This document shows, one piece after another, positions 1-5,556 of a stretch of DNA of 7,810 bases; position 1 is the first letter of the stretch, and every line of letters begins with the position of its first letter. The notes beneath the pieces are model-generated. The model was not told where the DNA came from. It did not search any database and was given only the letters and a program-made list of their open reading frames with translations. Origin of the DNA: JAXGQD01 sp964574395 (GTDB lineage Bacteria > Bacillota > Clostridia > Saccharofermentanales > Fastidiosipilaceae); the NCBI GenBank assembly GCA_964574395.1, contig CAZNNL010000072.1, forward strand, positions 1 to 7,810, given 5' to 3'. Position numbers and translations under genes: made by a program.

Positions 1-115
1 AATGATTTTTCAGATCCCTTGGGATATGCACGTTGATTATGGATTACTAAAACAGATGATTGACTTTAACATTCGAGATAAAGCGGATTGTAAGACATTT
101 TGGCGTAAAGGATAA
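1..115 (+). CDS. C-terminal end of a DUF1801-like protein (partial, 5' cut by window)
   Basis: An open frame enters from the left edge (codons begin at base 2) and ends at TAA 113-115, giving about 37 residues. The visible tail contains FQIPWD, then VDYGLLKQMIDFNI and DKADCKTFWRK. This pattern of an 'F/IQ-P-W/L-D' strand, a 'DYxLLxxMIxFN' helix and a closing 'FWRK' recalls the C-terminus of DUF1801 (YdhG/YdeI-like) proteins, small soluble proteins of unclear function. The match is from memory of the family and rests on a short fragment. An ATG at bases 2-4 is in frame but is probably internal, since the protein would then be too short for the family. The gene converges with the minus-strand transporter operon, and the repeats at 161-277 lie between them. 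Confidence 0.4.
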   Translation, partial: MIFQIPWDMHVDYGLLKQMIDFNIRDKADCKTFWRKG

Positions 116-160
116 CTTTACTTTGTTTTGCTATCTCTAAGCCCCCAAACTCACCCCCAG

Positions 161-210
161 TAGCAAAAAATCCACTGTATCAAGATTATGATTGATGCAG
201 CGTCATTTTT
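161..210 (-). terminator. Distal copy of a duplicated terminator hairpin
   Basis: An 11-bp stem pairs 173-183 (CCACTGTATCAA region) with 192-202 around an 8-base loop, with one A.C mismatch and one G.T wobble. Read on the minus strand, the stem is followed directly by a run of six U (165-170 are A), as in an intrinsic terminator. On the plus strand a T5 run at 206-210 follows the stem, so it could also end the gene that stops at 115. It is nearly the same sequence as the hairpin at 240-277. Confidence 0.5.
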
Positions 211-235
211 GCTGTTCAAACACCCTTTTAGCAAC

Positions 236-277
236 AAAAAATCCACTGTATCAAGATTGCGTTTGATGCAGCGGATT
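236..277 (-). terminator. Intrinsic terminator of the sugar-transport operon
   Basis: Bases 240-254 (AATCCACTGTATCAA) pair with 263-277 (TTGATGCAGCGGATT) around an 8-base loop. The 15-bp stem has only one mismatch and one wobble. On the minus strand the stem runs straight into six U (236-241 are A). It lies about 90 bp downstream of the last gene of the minus-strand operon (stop at 370), the right place for its terminator. Confidence 0.6.
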
Positions 278-315
278 ATTTGTGATAATTCAATAAATTT
301 GTGATAATTCAATAA
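278..315. repeat. Perfect 19-bp tandem repeat, two copies
   Basis: ATTTGTGATAATTCAATAA occurs at 278-296 and again without a gap at 297-315, with no mismatch. It abuts the terminator stem on its operon-proximal side. In a minus-strand transcript it would form part of the 3' untranslated region. No function is evident; it is probably a slippage duplication. Confidence 0.85.
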
Positions 316-369
316 TTATAATAGTCAGGCACGATTCGAAAATCACACCGACTGCGCCAATGGACAGGC

Positions 370-537
370 TTATTGATGCTTCCTATTGTATACGAAGAGC
401 AATATCAGCAATCCAACTAAGCCAGCCGCTTGAACAGCCAAGCCAGTGTAGCCAACGTTGCGTTGGCCAAGAATAATCATCGCTAAGAAGACAAGTAATA
501 AGGCAACTCCACTAATAGTTTTCCAAAGGTTTTCCAT
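370..537 (-). CDS. Small two-helix membrane protein of sugar ABC operon (DUF6903-like)
   Basis: A 55-residue protein runs from ATG at 535-537 to TAA at 370-372. It consists almost entirely of two hydrophobic helices (about residues 7-23 and 34-50) joined by the polar turn GQRNVGYTGL, with a basic end, YNRKHQ. An AGGTGA ribosome site sits 8 bases before the ATG and overlaps the stop region of the upstream permease, only 9 bases away. It is therefore almost certainly translated as the last gene of the transporter operon. From memory, small proteins with a central G-Q-x-x-x-G-Y-x-G-L turn and a Y-N-R-K end follow CUT1 permease genes in Bacillota and are classed as DUF6903; this naming needs a profile search. 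The function is unknown. It could be an accessory or stabilising subunit of the permease pair. Confidence 0.75.
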   Translation of the reverse strand: MENLWKTISGVALLLVFLAMIILGQRNVGYTGLAVQAAGLVGLLILLFVYNRKHQ

Positions 538-546
538 TCTACTCAC

Positions 547-1413
547 CTACCCTTTCAAGCCGCCAACGGTCATGCCTTCGAGAATCTTTTTCTGCACTAT
601 GATATAGAACAGTAAGACTGGAACCATGACGATAACGAGACCTGCATACATGACTCCTGTCTCTGATTGTGATCTAGAGTCTGCCATCAGGAAACGCACC
701 CCAACAGGGAGAGTTGCATTCTCTTTGTTTAGGAATGTAAACGCTAAAACATATTCATTCCAGAACGAGAGAAATTGGAACATGATGACCGTGATGATGC
801 TGGGTTTTGCCATAGGAAACATGATGCGGACCATGGTCTGCCAGTAGCCACTTCCATCAATCGCAGCCGCTTCTTCATAGTCCTGGGGAATCGTTCTAAA
901 GTAACTGCTCAAGAGGTAAATCGTGAATGGCAAGGATGATGCAGCATAAACGATAGATAAGACGAGTCGATTGTTTAAAAATACTTGCGTTAGATTGAGC
1001 GTTTTTTCTAAATTAAAGAACATCAAGAATATGGGCAAAGCTATGTAGTTGATGTTAATGAACAAGCCTGCCATAAACAGTATGTTTAAGAATTTTTGTC
1101 CGAAAAACTTGTAGCGCGCCAAAGCGTAAGAGGCTGGCAGAGCAAACAGCAGTAACCAGAACAGGGATGCACCGGTTACGAAAACAGATGAGAACAAATA
1201 GTCTTTCATCCGGGCTTTGTTCCATGCTTTCGAGAAGTTTTCCCAAATCATCTTGGCAGGTAAAGCGAAGGGATTGTTGGACATTAATTCCGTTTCTGTT
1301 TTCAGACTCGCCATAAAGACCCACGCAATAGGGATTAATATCGATATGGCAAAAAGAATAAGTGCGGCATAAATAAAAATTTTATATGTTTGGAATTTTT
1401 TCGTTTGTAACAT
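547..1413 (-). CDS. Carbohydrate ABC transporter permease, CUT1 family (MalG-like)
   Basis: This 288-residue integral membrane protein is the second inner-membrane subunit of the sugar importer. About six membrane helices are visible, including residues 12-34, 75-97, 107-130, 152-170, 202-224 and 253-274. The ATPase-docking EAA loop is well preserved: E181-A-A-A-I-D-G187, then M-F-P near residue 200. The motif FQFLSFWNEY (212-221) and the C-terminal GMTVGGLKG are typical of MalG-type CUT1 permeases. The start ATG (1411-1413) follows a G-rich ribosome site (GGGGGT, near 1421-1426). It lies 12 bp after the upstream permease stop, indicating co-translation in one operon. The substrate cannot be read from the permease. 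No ATPase gene is nearby, as is common for CUT1 systems in Bacillota that share an MsmX/MsmK-type ATPase. Confidence 0.95.
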   Translation of the reverse strand: MLQTKKFQTYKIFIYAALILFAISILIPIAWVFMASLKTETELMSNNPFALPAKMIWENFSKAWNKARMKDYLFSSVFVTGASLFWLLLFALPASYALARYKFFGQKFLNILFMAGLFININYIALPIFLMFFNLEKTLNLTQVFLNNRLVLSIVYAASSLPFTIYLLSSYFRTIPQDYEEAAAIDGSGYWQTMVRIMFPMAKPSIITVIMFQFLSFWNEYVLAFTFLNKENATLPVGVRFLMADSRSQSETGVMYAGLVIVMVPVLLFYIIVQKKILEGMTVGGLKG

Positions 1414-1425
1414 CTGGCTTACCCC

Positions 1426-2307
1426 CTAGTATTGCAAGACTTCTCTATCAGTAATGCGATTTACAACAGCCGAGAGCACAAAAGAAAATATAAATATGCT
1501 CGAACCTATCGCCATACCGTAGGAGTAATTACCACCAAAGGCTTTACTGTACATGTAGTTAATAGCACTTTCAGTACCCAAAAAGCCTTCTGTTGTTAGC
1601 TGAATAAACATAAAGCTTAAATTTATTGTGGATATAATAAAGAATGTTAGTGTCGTTCTAATATTGTTCCATATTAATGGCAAAGTAATCACAAAAAACT
1701 GCTGAACATTTCCAGAGCCTTCGAGCGAGGCTGCTTCATATAGTTGTTCTGGAATTGCAGCCATGCTTGACATGTACATTACCATATAATACCCGATGGC
1801 CTGCCAGACTAGTGCACCGATAATCGAATAATTAATAATCGAAGGATTGCCAAGCCATTGCTGTTTTAAAGCACCTAAACCAATTACATCTAATACAGAA
1901 TTCAATAACCCGTTGCCTGGTGCATAAATAGCGCTAAAGACACCGGCGATAACAACCATGCTTAGAATGTTTGGAATGTAAAATACGACGCGAAAAAAGC
2001 TCTTAAATTTAAATTGTTCACGCATGAGTACTGCTGCGAACAAGATTGCAAGCACAACTGTAATTAGCGTAACGAGCACTACATAGAGTATCGTGTTTTG
2101 AATGGAGCTAATAAAAGTCATGTCTTTGAAGAGAATCTGGAAATTTCTTAATCCTGTGAAACTCTCTTTTGATACGAAACTAGTCTTACTAAATAACGCG
2201 GTTCGGAACACCTGAAAAGTTGGATACATGATAAACGCCAAGACCAATAACGTCGCAGGAGTTAAACAAAACAAAAGGAATGGAGTTCTTCCCTTTTTTA
2301 GATGCAT
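1426..2307 (-). CDS. Carbohydrate ABC transporter permease, CUT1 family (MalF-like)
   Basis: This 293-residue membrane protein is the first permease subunit, pairing with the one encoded immediately downstream. Visible helices lie around residues 9-29, 70-94, 104-126, 156-178, 212-235 and 262-284. The periplasmic-side segment 'YPTFQVFRTALFS' after helix 1 and the 'FTGLRNFQILF' stretch (50-60) are typical of MalF/UgpA-type CUT1 proteins. The EAA loop reads E191-A-A-S-L-E-G197-S-G, followed by I-T-L-P at 207-210. The ATG at 2305-2307 has an AGGAG ribosome site 8 bases upstream (2316-2320). The gene follows the sugar-binding lipoprotein after a 75-bp gap that carries a strong hairpin, so its expression is probably lower than that of the binding protein. 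Confidence 0.95.
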   Translation of the reverse strand: MHLKKGRTPFLLFCLTPATLLVLAFIMYPTFQVFRTALFSKTSFVSKESFTGLRNFQILFKDMTFISSIQNTILYVVLVTLITVVLAILFAAVLMREQFKFKSFFRVVFYIPNILSMVVIAGVFSAIYAPGNGLLNSVLDVIGLGALKQQWLGNPSIINYSIIGALVWQAIGYYMVMYMSSMAAIPEQLYEAASLEGSGNVQQFFVITLPLIWNNIRTTLTFFIISTINLSFMFIQLTTEGFLGTESAINYMYSKAFGGNYSYGMAIGSSIFIFSFVLSAVVNRITDREVLQY

Positions 2308-2335
2308 CTGTAGTTCTCCTCTACACTTTGTGCTG

Positions 2336-2365
2336 AAAAAGCGGTGGGCTTATCACCCACCGCTT
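2336..2365 (-). terminator. Intercistronic hairpin between binding protein and permeases
   Basis: A perfect 10-bp GC-rich stem pairs 2339-2348 (AAGCGGTGGG) with 2356-2365 (CCCACCGCTT) around a 7-base loop. On the minus strand it is followed by five U (A5 at 2336-2340). It fits a leaky intrinsic terminator or an mRNA 3'-end protector. In many sugar ABC operons such a hairpin keeps the binding protein in excess over the permeases. Here the downstream genes have no obvious promoter of their own in the 75-bp gap, which argues for partial readthrough. Confidence 0.75.
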
Positions 2366-2382
2366 CAGTAGCAGTCACTTTA

Positions 2383-3800
2383 TTATTCTGCAGGATTTTC
2401 TCTTAGTTTTGTCCAGAGTTCAATAGCTTCTGTCTGCCATTGATCAACTGTTTTTGTGCCTGTTGCGATTTCATCGATAGGGCCAAAGAGAACGGCTTTG
2501 AAGTTAACATCAGGAAGTGCTTCTGTGTTGAATGGAGCAAATGCACCGATAGAAGCTCTTACGCCTGCATCGTAGATGCTGAAGAATTCTTTTTGATATT
2601 CGTCAGTCAATAAGCTGCTAACACCTTTTACAGGAACAACGAAACCGTTGTCAACCATGATTTTGGTGCCTTCTTCTGAATAAATGAATTCAAGGAAGAG
2701 TTTAGCATCTTCAGGGTTTTTCGCTTGTTTAGGAATCCATGCTTGTTCTGTGAAAGAAGTAGCAACTCTATCTCCGCCTTCAGTGAAAGCAGGCAGAGCC
2801 ATGAGACCCCAATGGAAGCCTTCAGCAGGTGTGGTTTCGGCCATTTCGCCAACAATCCAGTCACCGTTAGGCATGAAGAGTGCTTTGCCATCAATAACAG
2901 CTTGTTGATTGATTTTGAAGCCATCTTTAGCGTTTGCATTAGCAACGGTGTCAGCAAATAGGTAGCCATTATCAGCGCTAACGAGTTTAGCGATGGTATC
3001 GAGGACTAATTTACCCTCGGTGGATTCCCATGTGTTTTCACCATACTTGAGTGCTGAGGATAAAAATTCTGAACCACCAGCTTCGTCGAGTAGACCTTGC
3101 AATGTGGTGTCAAAGTAGCCTTTGACTGGGTAGGTGAACAATGATGCACCGTCAGCTTTGACTTGATCGCCAACTGCGAACATTTCGTCCCATGTTGTAG
3201 GTAGGGCGTATTTTTTACCTTCGCCAACGAGTTCGGTGTTGTAGAAGAAACCAGTTGGTGTGTATTTGATTGGTAAGAGATACTGTTTGCCATCGCCAAA
3301 ATAGTTACTTACGGAAGTATTGGCAAAAGCAGGATCCATACGGTCAGCAATATTAGCGAAAACATCAGAAATTTCTAAAACTTCGCCAGTGTTTAATTGT
3401 GTCTCGGTATAAGCAGAAGGTTGTCCAAGGTTGTAGTAAACGATATCGGAGTAATCACCCATAGCGTTTTCTTTGTTTAGAACTTGATCTAGTTCTTTTT
3501 CGAAACGGAGCTGCACGTCAACGTCAGGATTCGCTGTTTCAAAAGCTGTTTCTAGAAGCTTAAAGGCTTCTTCACCGTTACCGCCTGAAAATGAATCAAT
3601 TTTCAGTACACGTTTTTCACCCTCAGTTGCAACTTCTGTTGCAGCTTCAGTTGTTTCTTTGGCCTCCTCTGATGTTTCGGCAGCTGCTGTAGTCGTAGTC
3701 CCCCCTCGGTTTCTCCGGCTGTAGTTGTTGTTGCAGCTTGGCCACAGGCGGCTAAACCAAGGCTAAGAACAAGCATTAAACTCAATAGTTTTTTCTTCAT
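2383..3800 (-). CDS. Sugar-binding lipoprotein of ABC transporter, frameshifted
   Basis: This is an extracellular solute-binding protein of the SBP_bac_1 class, the ligand-capturing subunit of the CUT1 importer. The start ATG at 3798-3800 follows GGAGGAAGT and opens a lipoprotein signal peptide (KKK, a hydrophobic core, then lipobox L-A-A-C19). A Thr/Ala/Glu-rich linker follows to about residue 65. The globular domain includes IKYTPTGFFYNTEL, FMPNGDWIVGEM, WGLMALPAF and a C-terminal EAIELWTKL helix. As given, the frame from 3800 stops at 3603-3605 and the main domain is in another frame, open down to the stop at 2383-2385 (a GTG at 3514-3516 is not the true start). Adding one base in the C6 run 3700-3705 joins them into a normal 472-residue protein with a continuous linker. 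The 'MPNGDW' region recalls chitobiose/GlcNAc-type binding proteins, but specificity is unproven. Confidence 0.88.
3700..3705 (-). other. Frameshift site in sugar-binding protein (C6 / G6 run)
   Basis: On the coding (minus) strand the codons read GAG GGG GGA and then run into a non-family Lys/Gln-rich frame that ends at 3603. A seventh G would give E-G-G-T-T-T-T-A-A-A and then an unbroken linker into the ligand-binding domain. The run also forms G GGG GGA in the zero frame, which has the X-XXY-YYZ shape of a -1 slippery heptamer, and -1 is the direction needed here. A base-calling error, a true slippage mutation or, less likely, recoding would all explain it. Confidence 0.85.
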
Positions 3801-3835
3801 ACTTCCTCCAATGATTTAATTAAAATTTTGCATTC

Positions 3836-3849
3836 TAGCGTTTACGCTA
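3836..3849. promoter_or_regulatory. Perfect palindrome in leader of binding-protein gene
   Basis: TAGCGT-TT-ACGCTA is a perfect 6+6 inverted repeat with a 2-base centre. It lies between the likely promoter (-10 near 3912) and the lipoprotein start at 3800, about 36 bp upstream of the ATG. It could be a repressor operator of the LacI/GntR size class or a tiny hairpin. It does not match the catabolite-repression (cre) consensus well. Confidence 0.4.
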
Positions 3850-3859
3850 CCTCTGCTTT

Positions 3860-3901
3860 ATTACATAAACTTCTTGAGACTAGGTCTATTGCTTATGTAA
3901 A
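3860..3901. promoter_or_regulatory. Long inverted repeat in leader of binding-protein gene
   Basis: TTTACATAA at 3860-3868 and TTATGTAAA at 3893-3901 form a perfect 9-bp inverted repeat with a 24-base spacer. A smaller inverted repeat (AGAC-TAG-GTCT) is nested inside the spacer. The predicted -10 at 3912-3917 places transcription start near 3905, so this would fold as a stem-loop at the very 5' end of the mRNA. It could protect the transcript or act as an operator. Confidence 0.4.
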
Positions 3902-3911
3902 TTTTAGGTAA

Positions 3912-3920
3912 AGTATAGCA
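3912..3920 (-). promoter_or_regulatory. Extended -10 promoter for the binding-protein operon
   Basis: On the minus strand the sequence reads TGCTATACT: a TATACT -10 box (3912-3917) preceded by the TG-n extension (3919-3920). No good -35 box sits 17 bp upstream, which fits an extended -10 promoter or one that needs an activator such as the nearby AraC protein. It implies a leader of about 105 nucleotides. Confidence 0.4.
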
Positions 3921-4013
3921 CCGTTACTATGCTTAAATTATTCATATCTTGCGGTAATGTTGGGATATATTGGCAGTTCTAAATACATCACACTAAAATA
4001 ATTTTGCTAATTA

Positions 4014-5449
4014 TTATGGCAAAACGTCAACAATATCTGCGCTTTTTACCAAAGCACCATCCTTGACAAAACCTTCCGGTCTGCCCTTCAATTCATTAAT
4101 TAAAGTTTTTCTTAAAAATGCTATGCGGTCTTGATAGACAGGCGATTTAATCTCATTCATTAATTCATTAGGATCATTCTTCAACACAAAATACTGTTCT
4201 TCTTCCGTTTCGCTATACCAGATGTATTTGTCTTCTTTAGTCACAATAAACTGATTCGAAGCTGAATAAGCAAAAGCATGTTCACCATGAATAAAATCGT
4301 GAGTTCTTGCGTCACCTAACAATATTTCGTCCTTCAGAGAAATGCCATCCATATCATTGGGTTCTTCTGCTTTGGCAAAATCGAGCAAAGTTGGCATAAG
4401 ATCCGCTAGTGAAACGAGCGACTCACTCATTATTGGTGCAGACTTAGCAATATTTTTTCCAAGCTTAAACATGAGTGGAATACGCACACTCCCTTGATAC
4501 GGAAAAGCTTTACGATATAAATGATGATCAAAAAGCAACTCACCATGATCACTAACAAATACAATCAGAGTATCTTCGAAACTACCATCTTCTTCTAAAG
4601 CCATAAGCAAGCGACCAATCTGGCTATCCACGTGTGTGATATTGGCATAGTAGCCTTTCATAGCCAAATCCATAGATTCTGCGTGATGCGTTCCAAACAC
4701 AGAGTCTTTGATAAAACTATATTTTTCTGTATTTTCAGACGACTCCCAGCTTCCAACAAATGGTGGGCGCAATTGTTTGTCTTTGTAAATTGCCTGATAA
4801 GCAGCTGGTGCATCGAAGGGTTGATGCGGTCTAACATAGCTTGCCATTAAAAAGAAAGGCTTTTCTCTGTTTCTAAGAAGCGAATCGATTCAGTAGTGCA
4901 CCAATTGGACGGATGCAGTTCTTCTTCGTACGGCCAAGGATAGGCTATGCGTGAATTGGGGTCGATGCCTGTTTCTGTGATATCAGCTGATTGACCCTTC
5001 TTATCTTTCAAAAAGTAGATGTAATCATCATGTGTTAATTGATTTAGGTAATAAGGTTCCGTCTTTCTGCGATAGTAGCCTAGGTAACCATCATGTAATT
5101 TTACATTCTGGAAACCACAGTTGTTTCTTGGGGGGTGGACATGCATTTTGCCAACACATTGTGTTTGATAACCCGCCTGACTTAAGCGTTCCGCTAGCAT
5201 ATCTTTATATTCCCAGCTTACACCGTCTTGGTATCCGACACGTTTATTATGTTTCGCATATTTTCCGGTAAACATCATTGCTCTTGCTGGAATACAGCTT
5301 GGCACAGGACTATAGGCATGTTTAAAATACACCGATGTGGCTGCTAAACTGTCTAGATTGGGACTAAGTACATCTGGATGCCCTTCGAAGGAAAGACAGT
5401 CACCTCTGAATTGATCGCATACGATGAGTAAAATGTTTGGACGTTTCAT
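4014..5449 (-). CDS. Cytoplasmic type I sulfatase (Cys-type), frameshifted
   Basis: The protein belongs to the alkaline-phosphatase-like sulfatase superfamily and would hydrolyse a sulfate ester on an unknown substrate. The N-terminus begins directly with the first core strand (KRPNILLIVCDQ), with no signal peptide. The catalytic formylglycine motif is C52-I-P-A-R56 followed by T-G (61-62), the Cys type matured by a radical-SAM anSME. D12 is a likely calcium ligand. GKMHVHP stands where the usual GKWH lies, and V-S-D301-H-G-E supplies further metal ligands, with K314 following. As given, the N-terminal frame ends at 4847-4849 (ending SLSF) and the rest is open in another frame from 4847 to 4014. 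One extra base in the T4 run at 4861-4864 restores ETEKKPFFLMASYVRPHQPF and a 478-residue protein, the usual family length. It is divergent from the AraC regulator and lies upstream of the transporter genes. Confidence 0.88.
4861..4864 (-). other. Frameshift site in sulfatase (T4 / A4 run)
   Basis: On the coding strand, GAG AAA AGC CTT TCT TTT TAA ends the N-terminal frame. The family-typical continuation K-P-F-F-L-M-A-S-Y-V-R-P-H is encoded in the next frame. A fifth A (GAG AAA AAG CCT TTC) restores it. The TAATG overlap of the two pieces (4845-4849) looks like translational coupling, but the break falls inside the sulfatase core, so two separate proteins are unlikely. I see no canonical slippery heptamer here. 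Confidence 0.85.
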
Positions 5450-5455
5450 GCTCAA

Positions 5456-5460
5456 CTCCT
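5456..5460 (-). promoter_or_regulatory. Ribosome binding site fixing the sulfatase start
   Basis: On the minus strand AGGAG is followed by six bases (TTGAGC) and then ATG at 5447-5449. The in-frame TTG at 5453-5455 touches the AGGAG and is too close to be used. The start is therefore ATG 5449, giving the family-typical N-terminus MKRPNILLIV. Confidence 0.75.
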
Positions 5461-5471
5461 GTTTAGTTTTC

Positions 5472-5499
5472 TTGCGTCATATAAAAAATATAGTATCAT
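5472..5499 (+). promoter_or_regulatory. Possible promoter of the AraC regulator gene
   Basis: TTGCGT (5472-5477) and TATCAT (5494-5499) are separated by 16 bp on the plus strand. Both boxes deviate from consensus. They interleave with the minus-strand sulfatase promoter, so the two divergent genes probably interfere with or co-regulate each other. Confidence 0.25.
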
Positions 5500-5514
5500 A
5501 TAACTATACGACAA
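5487..5514 (-). promoter_or_regulatory. Likely promoter of the sulfatase gene
   Basis: On the minus strand TTGTCG (5509-5514) and TATATT (5487-5492) are spaced by 16 bp, about 40 bp upstream of the sulfatase ATG. An inverted repeat TATAGT-N8-ACTATA (5489-5494 and 5503-5508) lies between and over these boxes and could be an operator. Confidence 0.38.
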
Positions 5515-5556
5515 AGAGGAGACTGGCGAAAGCGGAGATTTAAGGCAGACTTAACT

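Noticed and set aside
161..315. CRISPR array or mobile-element end from the repeated sequences
   Set aside because: There are only two copies of each repeat, no regular spacers, no cas or transposase genes, and hairpins with U-runs that fit terminators.
3836..3849. The palindrome considered as a catabolite-repression (cre) site
   Set aside because: TAGCGTTTACGCTA does not fit TGWAANCGNTNWCA at the outer positions, so no CcpA call was made.
3996..4015. A/T-only inverted repeat AATAATT...AATTATT over the sulfatase stop, followed by TTTTA on the minus strand
   Set aside because: The stem has no G-C pairs and overlaps the stop codon, so it is too weak to call a terminator. The sulfatase transcript may run on into the binding-protein gene.
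4845..4849. TAATG overlap read as coupling of two separate sulfatase-locus genes
   Set aside because: The junction falls inside the sulfatase core, and neither half would contain both the catalytic Cys motif and the second metal site. A frameshift explains it better.
3947..5476. Shared 7-mer TCTTGCG in the binding-protein (3947-3953) and sulfatase (5470-5476) upstream regions
   Set aside because: One shared 7-mer in two regions of 100-200 bp is expected by chance, and its position relative to the promoters differs.
5513..5541. Strong AAAGAGGAG ahead of a tiny CTG-started frame ending at TAA before the AraC gene
   Set aside because: It would encode only six residues from a non-standard start. 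It is more likely an unused Shine-Dalgarno-like stretch in the leader.
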